The notes under the pieces were generated by a model. It saw only the letters and a list, made by a program, of their open reading frames with translations, did not search any database and was not told where the DNA came from. From positions 1,302,001 to 1,366,000 of the forward strand of contig OY970164.1 in assembly GCA_963706555.1 (NCBI GenBank): DNA of 64,000 nt, given 5' to 3'. The DNA comes from Bog-473 sp963706555 (lineage in GTDB: Bacteria; Actinomycetota; Acidimicrobiia; Acidimicrobiales; RAAP-2). Positions 25,101-32,418 of this stretch are shown here, piece by piece. Both the position numbers and the translations under genes were made by a program. How positions within the stretch are numbered: position 1 is the first letter of the stretch; every line of letters starts with the position of its first letter.

Positions 25101-26559
25101 AGGGCGCGCCGCGCGGACAGTCGGGTGTTGGGTGGCCACGGAGCAAGCGAACGCAGCCGCTGCACTGCGAGAAGACGATGAGGCCGCTGCCGCATGCGTC
25201 GCGGGCCATCTGGAGCTCGCTGGCCCGGTCTCGGTCGACGAGCTGACGTCGGACGCGCCGCTCCCTCCGGGTGCGCCCATGGGGGCGCCGGTGTCACCGG
25301 CCCGGGCGCGCACGGCGCTCGCCCGCCTCGAGGCCCAGGGCTCAGCGATAGAGCTACCCGATGGCCGCTGGTGCGCCCGCCATCTACTCGTGCGCTTGCA
25401 CGGCGCCAGCCGCCAGCGCCGGAGGGGTCTGGTCGACCCGGTGCCCATCGCGGATTTTGTTCGCTTCCTCGGCGAGTGGCAGCACGCCACCCCGTCCAGC
25501 CGGACCGAAGGACGTGCCGGATTGCTCTCGGTGCTCGAACAACTGCAGGGGATCGAGGCACCCGCGGCCGAATGGGAGGCGCACATCCTGCCGGCGCGTG
25601 TCGAGGGGTACGACGCGCGCTGGTTGGACGAGCTCTGCCTCTCCGGCGAGGTGGTGTGGGGCCGGCTGACGCCGCGCGCTGAACGCCAGGGTCGCACGGG
25701 CACACCGTCGCCGGCGACTCCGTTGGCATTCGTCATTCGTGAGGACCTGCCGTGGATGTTGCGCGCCGTGCGGGCTGGTGCCGCGGCGGCCGAGCCCGAG
25801 GTCGGGGCACCCGCTGATGTCCTCGCTGCGTTGCGGGCCCGCGGCGCTTGCTTCAGACCCGAGCTCACCACACTCGCCGGCCGCCTCCCGGCCGAAGTGG
25901 ACGAAGGGCTGTGGGATCTCGTGGCCCGGGGCATCGTGACCGCAGACGCCTTCTCGGCCGTGCGGTCCTTGCTCTCGGCTCGCGACCGCTGGCGCACGCG
26001 GACCTATCGCACCCCGAACGGCAGGCCGAACACGGGACGCCCGGCCAGGCCCGGGCTGGCGCGACGTCGGGCACCTGTGGGCTCGGGTATCGGGGAGGGC
26101 CGTTGGTCACTCCTTCCCACGAGCGACGAGGTGTTCGTCGACGACCAGGCGGCGAACGAAATGACGCTGCCCGCCAACGAGGAGCTGGCCGAGGCGGTGG
26201 CGTGGCAGCTGCTGGCCCGTTGGGGCGTCGTGGCTTGGGAGGTGTGGAGCCGCGAATCGTTCCACGTCCCGTGGCGTGAAGTGGTGTGGGCCCTGCGCCG
26301 GCTCGAGGCGCGCGGGCTCGCCCTCGGTGGACGTTTTGTCGTTGGGCTCTCCGGCGAGCAGTACGCCCTGCCCGATGCAGCGGCGCACCTCCTCAAGGTG
26401 CACCGTCGGGCGCCGAGTGGTGAACAGTTGGTGGTGGCCGGGGCTGATCCCCTCAACGTGACCGGCTCCATCATGGGCGGGACACGCGTTCCCACGAGGC
26501 GCAATCAGCGCGTGACCTTCCGCGACGGCGTCGTGGTGGACGATCTCCGTGCCGGATGA
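22111..26559 (+). CDS. lhr: Lhr-family ATP-dependent DNA helicase (long form)
   Basis: 1482 residues, the size of actinobacterial Lhr. Superfamily 2 motifs: TAPQREAWPHI (Q), ASPTGTGKT (Walker A), SPLRALAVD (Ia), VTTPESLYLLL, VIVDEVHTLARDKRG (DEVH), LSATQRPL (III), IFVNTRKMAERVAHQL (IV), TASLELGIDVGPVELV (V) and QRVGRANHQ (VI). A winged-helix/beta-barrel Lhr core and a long C-terminal region follow. Lhr translocates 3'-5' on single-stranded DNA and, in mycobacteria, belongs to a mitomycin-induced repair operon. The first 50 residues are AAGTAEAAGT repeats. It overlaps pxpA by 11 nt. Confidence 0.95.
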   Translation: MTAPAPGTAAPPETAEAAGIAKAAGTAEAAGTAAAAGTPATGAAAAANRATAADMMSAFHPAVAAWFARRFPDGPTAPQREAWPHIAAGNDVLVASPTGTGKTLTGFLVAVDAAYKAAEAGTRQPGLPEVLYVSPLRALAVDVHENLHVPLAEIKEEATRMGYADPGLRVAVRTGDTPAAERAAMRKNAPDLLVTTPESLYLLLTAPSSRALLRGVHTVIVDEVHTLARDKRGSHLALSLERLDGVVTESGGHLQRIGLSATQRPLDVVARLLSGVHDQRPPTVIVDCGHSRALNVAIELPDSELEAVASGLQFSDILDRIAEHTRQHRTTLIFVNTRKMAERVAHQLAERLGSADGHGDDVDASLLVAAHHGSLSAARRRIVETRLRAGDLRALVATASLELGIDVGPVELVCQIGSPRAIGTFLQRVGRANHQRDGIPAGRLYPMTRDELVECTALLAAVRDGRLDMLEPPIAPLDVLTQQLVAEVAAVEERGVEELWRMTRQAAPYAALPRSDFDEVVALASWGIESGRGRRGAHLHHDAVNGRLRARRGARLAALTSGGAIPETGDYRVVLDPEGVTVGSVHEDFAVEAMAGDIFLLGTHSWRVAKVEVGTVRVHDAGDLPPSVPFWLGEAPARTTELSQAVSELRTELEPFLRAADGEGARRLVMRRAGVGEDVAQQVVAYCAAGLAALGHLPTRQRIVVERCFDDSEGTQLILHAPFGGRINRALGLALRKRFCVSFDFELQAAADDDTVVLSLGPQHSFPLTSVSSMLRSKDAADVLTQAVLPHPMLAARWRWNLNRALVLPRQRGGKRRPIHLQRMEADDLLAAVWPSLAACQENAGAGPVAVPDHVLVRQTVDDCLHEGLSVEGLVDLWSQVESGAITLHTVESSEPSPLAHGILSGRPFTFLDGAPLEERRTRALSLRRGLGALGPNGLPVPTDELSALDPDAVSLVLDQVRPRPRNADELHDLLLSLVACRPVPEWSAWFDTLVVAGRAARTVGCWVATEQANAAAALREDDEAAAACVAGHLELAGPVSVDELTSDAPLPPGAPMGAPVSPARARTALARLEAQGSAIELPDGRWCARHLLVRLHGASRQRRRGLVDPVPIADFVRFLGEWQHATPSSRTEGRAGLLSVLEQLQGIEAPAAEWEAHILPARVEGYDARWLDELCLSGEVVWGRLTPRAERQGRTGTPSPATPLAFVIREDLPWMLRAVRAGAAAAEPEVGAPADVLAALRARGACFRPELTTLAGRLPAEVDEGLWDLVARGIVTADAFSAVRSLLSARDRWRTRTYRTPNGRPNTGRPARPGLARRRAPVGSGIGEGRWSLLPTSDEVFVDDQAANEMTLPANEELAEAVAWQLLARWGVVAWEVWSRESFHVPWREVVWALRRLEARGLALGGRFVVGLSGEQYALPDAAAHLLKVHRRAPSGEQLVVAGADPLNVTGSIMGGTRVPTRRNQRVTFRDGVVVDDLRAG

Positions 26560-27334
26560 GCCGCGATCCATAGACCTCAACGCCGACGTCGGCGAGGCGG
26601 ATGGAGACGCCGGTGTCGCGGTTGAGCGAGCCCTCCTCGGTCTTGTCACTTCGGCCCACATTGCGTGTGGCGGCCATGCGGGCGACGAGACATCGATGCG
26701 CACCACGATTCTCGCCGCGATCGAGAACGGCGTGCGTGTCGGTGCTCATCCGTCCTACCCCGACCGAGAAGGATTTGGCCGGCGCCCGATGGAGATCTCG
26801 CCCCGCGACCTGTCGACTTCCCTCGCGTCGCAGATCGGCGCGCTCATCGACGTGGCGAGGTCACTCAGGACGACGGTCCGGTCGATCAAGCCGCACGGCG
26901 CACTCTACGGCGAGGTGGCACGTGGAACGGCGGTCTGCAAGGCGCTGCTGGCCCTGAGCCTCGAGCTCTGCGGGCCGGAGGTGTCGCTCGTGCTCCCGTC
27001 CGGTGCGCCGGCTGTGGCCGTGGCGAAGGAAGCCGGCGTGCACGTCCTCCGAGAAGGCTTTGCCGACCGGGCCTATGCATCTACCGGCGAGCTCGTGTCC
27101 CGCCAGGAGGCCGGAGCGGTCTACAGTGAGCCATCGCAGGCGGCGGCGCAAGCGCTTGGCCTGGTCCTCAACGCCTCGGCAACCTCGCAGGAAGGCACGA
27201 TGCTCTCGTTGCCGGTGGACACGCTCTGCATCCACGGCGACTCTCCGAACGCGCCGGCTCTCGCACGCGCTGTCTGTGACGCCCTGGCAGCATCGGGGAT
27301 CGCCATGGCGGCGCCGGCAGCCCACCCTCGCTGA
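26549..27334 (+). CDS. pxpA: 5-oxoprolinase subunit A (LamB/YcsF family)
   Basis: 261 residues from GTG 26549, overlapping lhr. SIDLNADVGEADGD, SAHIACGGHAGDETSMR, GAHPSYPDREGFGRRPM and KPHGALYGE are the characteristic PxpA motifs. It forms, with PxpB and PxpC, the bacterial ATP-dependent 5-oxoprolinase that opens pyroglutamate to glutamate. The next gene carries PxpB and PxpC fused, so the complete enzyme is encoded here. Confidence 0.92.
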   Translation: MPDEPRSIDLNADVGEADGDAGVAVERALLGLVTSAHIACGGHAGDETSMRTTILAAIENGVRVGAHPSYPDREGFGRRPMEISPRDLSTSLASQIGALIDVARSLRTTVRSIKPHGALYGEVARGTAVCKALLALSLELCGPEVSLVLPSGAPAVAVAKEAGVHVLREGFADRAYASTGELVSRQEAGAVYSEPSQAAAQALGLVLNASATSQEGTMLSLPVDTLCIHGDSPNAPALARAVCDALAASGIAMAAPAAHPR

Positions 27335-27336
27335 AC

Positions 27337-29040
27337 GTGGTCGCTTCCGCACTGCCGCGTTCGATCCCGGTCGGGGAGATGCGCCCTTTTGGAGAGTGCG
27401 CGTTGCTCATCGGCGTGGAGGATCCCCCCGCCGCTCGCTCACTGGCGCGGGCTCTTCTCGCGGCGCGTCTCGACGGGCTGCGAGACGTCGTTGGGGGACT
27501 GGCTACCGTCATGGTGCTCCTCGACGGGCCCGGCGACGACCTCGATGCTCGGCTGCCCGCACTGGCGCGACTCGTCGAAGAGGTGCTCCGCCGTCCCGTA
27601 GAGGTCGGCGACGACGGACGTCTCGTCGTCCTCCCCTGTGCGTTCGACGGGCCTGATCTCGACGAGGTGGCCGAACTGGCCGAGTGCGCGCCCGAGAGAG
27701 TGGTCGAACTGATCACCGCACAGACCCTGACCGTGGCCATGGTCGGGTTCTCCCCTGGCTTCGCGTACCTCACGGGCCTTCCCGAGCAACTACGCGAAAT
27801 TCCGCGCCGCCCTCGACCGCGCCCGTCGGTCCCCGGTGGATCGTTGGCCCTCGCCAACGGGTATGCCGCCGTCTATCCCCTGGCGTCGCCGGGCGGGTGG
27901 CAGCTCATCGGTCGGACGGCCGAGCCGTTGTTCACTCCCGATGTGCCCCCCTATGCCCGGCTCGAGCCCGGCAATACGGTGCAATTCGTGAGCGCTACGT
28001 CGACCCTCGGAGACGACGAGTCGGCACCGCCGGCGAGACAGCCTCTCCGCTCCTCGTCGGTTCCGGGCGCCCGTCCCCTCTTCGTCGTCGAAGACAGCGG
28101 GTTCCGGACGGTGCTGCAAGACGCGGGGCGCCGCGGCATGGCGGCCCTCGGAGTCCCGGCGGCTGGCCCAGCCGATCCCTGCTCGTTCCAGCTGGCGAAC
28201 CGGCTCGTGGGTAATGTCGACGATGCGGGTGCGCTCGAAGTGACCGCGCGTGGGCCCACACTCCGCTCAGTCGAGTCGACGTTTGTGGCCGTGGTTGGTG
28301 CTTCCCCCGACCTTCGCCTGCAGGGTCAACCGGTTGCACCGGGGCGGGTGCTGCCGGTCGCGGCCGGCCAGCAGTTGACGCTTGGCGCGATACGGGGTGG
28401 TCTCCGTTCCTACATTGCAGTGGCAGGTGGGCTGGTGGGCCAGAAGGTGCTGGAAAGCTTGGCCACCGACCAACTGAGCGGCGTCGGTCCGGGACCGATC
28501 ACGGCGGGGCAGCAACTGTGGTCTGCCGATATGACTCCACCGTTGGGAGACCACCTCCGAGAGGGCCTCTCCGCCGAGTGGGTCGAGGGCGAGCCGATAT
28601 CCCTGCGCGTGCTACCAGGACCCCATGCGGAGCGTTTCGCAGAGGGGGCATTCGCCTCATTGCGGGCGATGGAGTTCATTGTGGCGGACGAGAGCAACCG
28701 GGTCGGCCTCCGCCTGCGGCGAGACCACGACACGGCGCCGATCAGCATGGCACCGGGTCCGGTCGTCGAGCTGGACTCCCAGGGCATGGTGCACGGCGCG
28801 GTGCAGGTCCCACCCGACGGTGACCCGGTGATCCTGCTGGTCGACCACGCCACTCTCGGTGGATATCCCGTGATCGCTGTCGTGGCCTCCGTCGATCACA
28901 ACCGGCTCGGCCAGTGCGCACCGGGGATGAAGGTGCGGCTCGTCCCCATTGATCAACGCCAAGCGGCGGCGGCATGGAGGGTGCAACGACGCAGCATCGA
29001 GGGGGCGGTTCTCGGCCACTATCCGGTGGCTCTCGAGTAG
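27337..29040 (+). CDS. 5-oxoprolinase subunits B and C fused (KipI-KipA)
   Basis: 567 residues. Residues about 15-220 are the PxpB/KipI carboxyltransferase-1 domain (FGECALLIG, VGFSPGFAYLTGLP, PSVPGGSLALANG and GGWQLIGRT). Residues about 245-540 are PxpC/KipA (VEDSGFRTVLQDAGRRGMAALGVPAAGPAD, SYIAVAGGL and VLPGPHAERF). They are separate genes in Escherichia coli and Bacillus; fusion is known in some bacteria. GTG 27337 lies 2 nt after pxpA. Together they hydrolyse ATP and 5-oxoproline in the cytoplasm. Confidence 0.92.
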   Translation: MVASALPRSIPVGEMRPFGECALLIGVEDPPAARSLARALLAARLDGLRDVVGGLATVMVLLDGPGDDLDARLPALARLVEEVLRRPVEVGDDGRLVVLPCAFDGPDLDEVAELAECAPERVVELITAQTLTVAMVGFSPGFAYLTGLPEQLREIPRRPRPRPSVPGGSLALANGYAAVYPLASPGGWQLIGRTAEPLFTPDVPPYARLEPGNTVQFVSATSTLGDDESAPPARQPLRSSSVPGARPLFVVEDSGFRTVLQDAGRRGMAALGVPAAGPADPCSFQLANRLVGNVDDAGALEVTARGPTLRSVESTFVAVVGASPDLRLQGQPVAPGRVLPVAAGQQLTLGAIRGGLRSYIAVAGGLVGQKVLESLATDQLSGVGPGPITAGQQLWSADMTPPLGDHLREGLSAEWVEGEPISLRVLPGPHAERFAEGAFASLRAMEFIVADESNRVGLRLRRDHDTAPISMAPGPVVELDSQGMVHGAVQVPPDGDPVILLVDHATLGGYPVIAVVASVDHNRLGQCAPGMKVRLVPIDQRQAAAAWRVQRRSIEGAVLGHYPVALE

Positions 29041-29057
29041 CCGTTCCCCCGCTTAAC

Positions 29058-30428
29058 TTAGGGGTAGGACTTGGTGGTGGGAATCCCGAGCTGTCCTCTG
29101 ACGGTGTTGTCCGCAGTCTCGATGCTCTGCGAGAGGGTGTGGAACTTGTTGAGCCATGCCTGCAGGGTGGCCTGTTCGACAGAAGAGAAGGTCGACTGGT
29201 AGGTCACCATTGTCTGAATTTCCATGGTCAGTTGCTGGCTCGAGGCTTGCGTGGCGCCAGTCCAATGGAGGCCGTGCAGGGAGAAAACGAACGTCTGTAG
29301 TGCTTTCTGGTACTGGGTCATGACGGTGGCGACGTGCGGCACCGATGTGCTGGCGCCACCCGAGAGTCCTTTTGCCGTCGTTGTGTTGGCGACGTCGATC
29401 TGGTTCGACGCCGTGACGTAGGCCGTCTTGGTGGTGTTGTCAGTGGCGGCGGCGTTCGTGGCGGTACTTCCCGTCGCGCCAGCAGCGGCGGTCGTCGTCG
29501 TGCTGCCGCCGGCGCCAACCGTCGTGGTGGTCACGGTCGCCGGTGACAGGGAGCCCGGGCTCTTGCTCGACGTCAAGCGTATGACGCTCACGATCACGAT
29601 CACGACGATGATGGCGACGATCCATGGGAGGTATTTTCCCCACTGCCGCGAGGATGTGGGCGGGGAGGCTTCGGGCTCCGAGGCTCCTCCCGGAGGGGTG
29701 ACCACGGGTACGGCCATCGTGGGGTTGACGGGTGGTGCTGCGACATGTGGTGTGGCGGGCATGGGTCCCGTAGCCGCAGGACTGGTGGTCGGGGGCCCCC
29801 AGCCATTGGCCGGGGCTTCGACGAGAGCCGCGCCGGCCGTCGCCGAATGGCCGTTCAACGGCGCGTCGACCGACGGCTGAAGACGATTGGGATTTGAGGC
29901 GACTGATCCCGGCTGGAGCCGATTCGCATTGCGGGGAGGCGGGGATCCCGGAAGGGGAGGGGGGATCGGATTGACAGCGAGGGAATCGAAGATGGGCGAT
30001 TGACCGTTGCCGGTGGGGTGGCCCACTGTCGGAGGGCCGGTTCTCGGAGGAGGTGGAGGTGGTGGGACCGCGCCCGGCGTTGGCGGCTGCAACCGGTTGG
30101 CGGGACCGGCTGACCCCGGTTGGAGTCGGTGAGCGGCTTGCGGATCGGGTCGCAGGGGTTCGGGCTGGAACTGACTGGGACCGACTGCACCAGGAAGAGA
30201 CCCTCGGTTCGGCAACATCTGGCTCGTCGGAGGGTCCTGACGCTGGGCGCCCGGGTGTTCTGCGACGTAGGCGCGCCATTCCGCAGAGCGGATCGACTCG
30301 GTGATGGCGGCGAGCCGCTCGTCGATCGAATTGCGAAGTGGCGCGGCGAGAAAAGCTACGCGCTCCAGGGTTGGATCCGTAGGCGGGGCTGCGTCATCCG
30401 ACGAATTGTTGGTCGGGTAGCCATCCAT
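29058..30428 (-). CDS. Proline-rich membrane protein with Thr-rich external domain
   Basis: 456 residues. About 270 cytoplasmic residues are rich in Pro and contain a repeated NRLQPGS motif (at least four copies, such as HRLQPGSAGP, NRLQPPTPG, NRLQPGSVAS, NRLQPSV). One membrane helix follows (YLPWIVAIIVVIVIVSVI). Next comes a Thr/Ala/Gly linker and a helical external domain (VATVMTQYQKALQTFVFSL ... NKFHTLSQSIETADNTVRGQLG). No known family. The gene is divergent from the GT2 synthase across the 11-bp repeat region, so the two may share regulation. Confidence 0.7.
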   Translation of the reverse strand: MDGYPTNNSSDDAAPPTDPTLERVAFLAAPLRNSIDERLAAITESIRSAEWRAYVAEHPGAQRQDPPTSQMLPNRGSLPGAVGPSQFQPEPLRPDPQAAHRLQPGSAGPANRLQPPTPGAVPPPPPPPRTGPPTVGHPTGNGQSPIFDSLAVNPIPPPLPGSPPPRNANRLQPGSVASNPNRLQPSVDAPLNGHSATAGAALVEAPANGWGPPTTSPAATGPMPATPHVAAPPVNPTMAVPVVTPPGGASEPEASPPTSSRQWGKYLPWIVAIIVVIVIVSVIRLTSSKSPGSLSPATVTTTTVGAGGSTTTTAAAGATGSTATNAAATDNTTKTAYVTASNQIDVANTTTAKGLSGGASTSVPHVATVMTQYQKALQTFVFSLHGLHWTGATQASSQQLTMEIQTMVTYQSTFSSVEQATLQAWLNKFHTLSQSIETADNTVRGQLGIPTTKSYP

Positions 30429-30451
30429 TGTTCCATGATCTCTCACGTCAC

Positions 30452-30506
30452 TAACCAAGCTACCGTCTGGGCCTAAGGACTATCTAAATTTTACCTAAAG
30501 ATTGGC
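30452..30506. promoter_or_regulatory. Array of 11-bp direct repeats (TAA core)
   Basis: TAA triplets at 30452, 30474, 30485 and 30496 are spaced 22, 11 and 11 bp. The units read like TAACCAAGCTA, (degenerate), TAAGGACTATC, TAAATTTTACC and TAAAGATTGGC, with a preferred CC/TC before TAA. Eleven-bp phased direct repeats are the signature of PhoB/OmpR-type response-regulator sites. The array lies between two divergent envelope genes and resembles the array at 39633. Confidence 0.55.
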
Positions 30507-30632
30507 CGCATGTCGCGTGCGTGTCATCTTCCGCCGTGGTCCAAGAGTGCAGCCCAACCTCTTCGAAAGAACCCAAATACTCGGGGTCCATTTGATTATT
30601 AAGATTCGGCGCCCTATTGCTACACTCCGGCA

Positions 30633-32156
30633 GTGCTCCCGACCTTCATGAGCGAGGCCGAGATTCGGCTGCGACTAGAAGCGAGCACTTCGGGCCTCGC
30701 CGATCGAGTGCCTCTCGTTTCAGCGCGCAGCCTTGTTTCAAAAGGACAACGCAACCTTTTTTTCGGCCTCGTTCTCCTGTTGGTGGCGGGCGTTGTTGTG
30801 TCGGCGCGCGCCACGTTCACAGCACTCATGGGGTTGTTTACGTTGATCTATCTGGTCGCCGTCGTCTATCGGATCTATCTGTTCATTCGCTCGTCTAGAT
30901 CCGACGGCTTGGAGGTCGTGACGGACGAAGAAGCACTGAGCATTCCTGAAGAGGATCTGCCCTACTACACCATCATGATTCCGGCCTATCGCGAAGCATC
31001 TGTCATGAGTAAGTTGATTGAGAATATCTCGCGATTCGACTATCCCATGGACCGACTCGAGGTATTGCTTCTCGTTGAGGAGGATGACGACGAGACGTTA
31101 GAGGTTCTGCGCGATATTGATCCGGGACCTTCGTTCAAACTGATCGTGGTGCCTCCGGGTGAGCCCCGGACCAAGCCGAAGGCGCTCAACTTTGGGCTCA
31201 CCCTGGCCCGGGGAGAGGTGATCGCCATTTACGACGTGGAGGACACCCCTGAGGTTTTGCAACTGCGACGGGCTGCGGTCGCGCTTGCGCGGTTTGGCCC
31301 CGAAGTTGCCTGTATTCAGGCAAAACTTTCCTTTGGAAATGCTCCTCAGAATTTCATCACGCGAAGCTTCACCATTGAATACACCATGTGGTATTCGTTC
31401 TTTCTTCCCGGCCTCTCGTCGATGCATGCGCCAATTCCGCTGGGAGGAACGTCGAATCATTTCAGACGGGGCGCGCTGAGGGCGCTTGGAGGATGGGATC
31501 CCTACAACGTCACTGAGGACTGTGACCTTGGCATTCGAATGTTCAGGGAAGGGTATGACGTCAAAGTCCTCGATTCAGTGACGCTGGAAGAGGCCAACAG
31601 CGATTTCGTGAATTGGGTCAAACAGCGGTCGCGTTGGTACAAGGGGTATCTGCAGACTTTTCTGATTCACCTCCGATCACCGGTCGAGGTGACACGGGAG
31701 ATTCACTTGAAAGGCGTGGGCCACCTCAGCGTCTTTGTCGGGGGCACCCCGATCCTGGCGGTGATGAACCCGATTTTCTGGACCCTGACGATCGTGTGGT
31801 TTGTGGCGCGTCCAGAGTTCCTCCTCGAGATATTTCCGGCACCCGTTTATTACGTGAGTGTGGCCCTTTGGGTATTCGGCAACTTCATCCTGTGGTACCT
31901 CACTGTTCTCACGGCGCGTCATATCAGCCAACAGGGACTAGTCCTAGCCGCAATGCTTGTGCCCGTGTACTGGGTCATGATGTCGATAGCGGCCGCCAAA
32001 GCAGCATGGCAGCTTGTCGTGACTCCGTCGTTCTGGGAGAAGACAACGCACGGGCTCACCCAGGAGGCCGACGTGGTCCCGATTGACACACTTGGGACAC
32101 CGCACGTTCTGCAGAACCTGAGCCAGAGTGAAATGCCCATTCCTCAAGACGCGTAA
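30633..32156 (+). CDS. Processive membrane glycosyltransferase, family 2 (cellulose-synthase-like)
   Basis: 507 residues. Two N-terminal membrane helices come first. The GT-A catalytic domain has VEEDDDET (first Asp), AIYDVEDTPE (DxD), TEDCDLGIRM (TED) and the QRSRW acceptor-binding motif (about residue 331). At least three C-terminal helices follow. This is the layout of processive beta-glycan synthases that polymerise and export polysaccharide. GTG 30633 is preceded by TACACT at leaderless spacing; ATG 30648 is the alternative. The neighbouring c-di-GMP-controlled hydrolase suggests an exopolysaccharide system, but no PilZ domain is seen in this protein. Confidence 0.85.
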   Translation: MLPTFMSEAEIRLRLEASTSGLADRVPLVSARSLVSKGQRNLFFGLVLLLVAGVVVSARATFTALMGLFTLIYLVAVVYRIYLFIRSSRSDGLEVVTDEEALSIPEEDLPYYTIMIPAYREASVMSKLIENISRFDYPMDRLEVLLLVEEDDDETLEVLRDIDPGPSFKLIVVPPGEPRTKPKALNFGLTLARGEVIAIYDVEDTPEVLQLRRAAVALARFGPEVACIQAKLSFGNAPQNFITRSFTIEYTMWYSFFLPGLSSMHAPIPLGGTSNHFRRGALRALGGWDPYNVTEDCDLGIRMFREGYDVKVLDSVTLEEANSDFVNWVKQRSRWYKGYLQTFLIHLRSPVEVTREIHLKGVGHLSVFVGGTPILAVMNPIFWTLTIVWFVARPEFLLEIFPAPVYYVSVALWVFGNFILWYLTVLTARHISQQGLVLAAMLVPVYWVMMSIAAAKAAWQLVVTPSFWEKTTHGLTQEADVVPIDTLGTPHVLQNLSQSEMPIPQDA

Positions 32157-32240
32157 GTGAACATGGCGTGATCGTCGAGTTGCGTACCGGTTGCTTGAGG
32201 GACGAGTAGTCCCAATCGGAGCGATTCTGTTCCGTTCCCA

Positions 32241-32269
32241 TTGACTTGTCGCGACAATGCGTGCATATT
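32241..32269 (+). promoter_or_regulatory. Promoter of the second c-di-GMP riboswitch
   Basis: TTGACT at 32241-32246 and CATATT at 32264-32269 are 17 bp apart. The start would fall just before the aptamer. The gene therefore has its own promoter and does not depend on readthrough from the glycosyltransferase. Confidence 0.6.
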
Positions 32270-32274
32270 CGACC

Positions 32275-32355
32275 TGCAGTTCGAAGAGGCAAATCTCCCG
32301 CGAGGGAGGGACGCAAAGCCACGGGACTCCCTGAGTCAGCCGGGTCGCCGACAGG
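32275..32355 (+). promoter_or_regulatory. Cyclic-di-GMP-I (GEMM-I) riboswitch controlling the glycoside hydrolase
   Basis: AGGCAAATCTCCC, a GCGA tetraloop, GGGAGGGACGCAAAGCCACGG, GACTCCCTGAGTC, then AGCCGGGTCGCCGA give all class I c-di-GMP aptamer elements, with stronger helices than the copy at 8.8 kb. The aptamer is followed by a hairpin that covers the ribosome binding site of the gene at 32419, so control is probably translational. Confidence 0.92.
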
Positions 32356-32370
32356 TCGAGAGCATGACCG

Positions 32371-32407
32371 TTCCTATTCGGAGGCCCGTTTCGTTTCGGG
32401 GTAGGAA
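32371..32407 (+). promoter_or_regulatory. Shine-Dalgarno-sequestering hairpin (riboswitch expression platform)
   Basis: TTCCTA at 32371-32376 pairs with TAGGAA at 32402-32407, which belongs to the AGGAAAGG ribosome binding site of the gene starting at 32419. Inside the loop CCCG-TTTCGTTT-CGGG can stack. Formation of this hairpin would block translation; ligand binding to the aptamer presumably shifts the balance. Confidence 0.55.
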
Positions 32408-32418
32408 AGGAACTGGAC

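Noticed and set aside
30633..32156. Calling the GT2 gene bcsA
   Set aside because: QxxRW and TED motifs fit processive synthases in general, but no PilZ domain or bcsB partner is present, so the product sugar is unknown.
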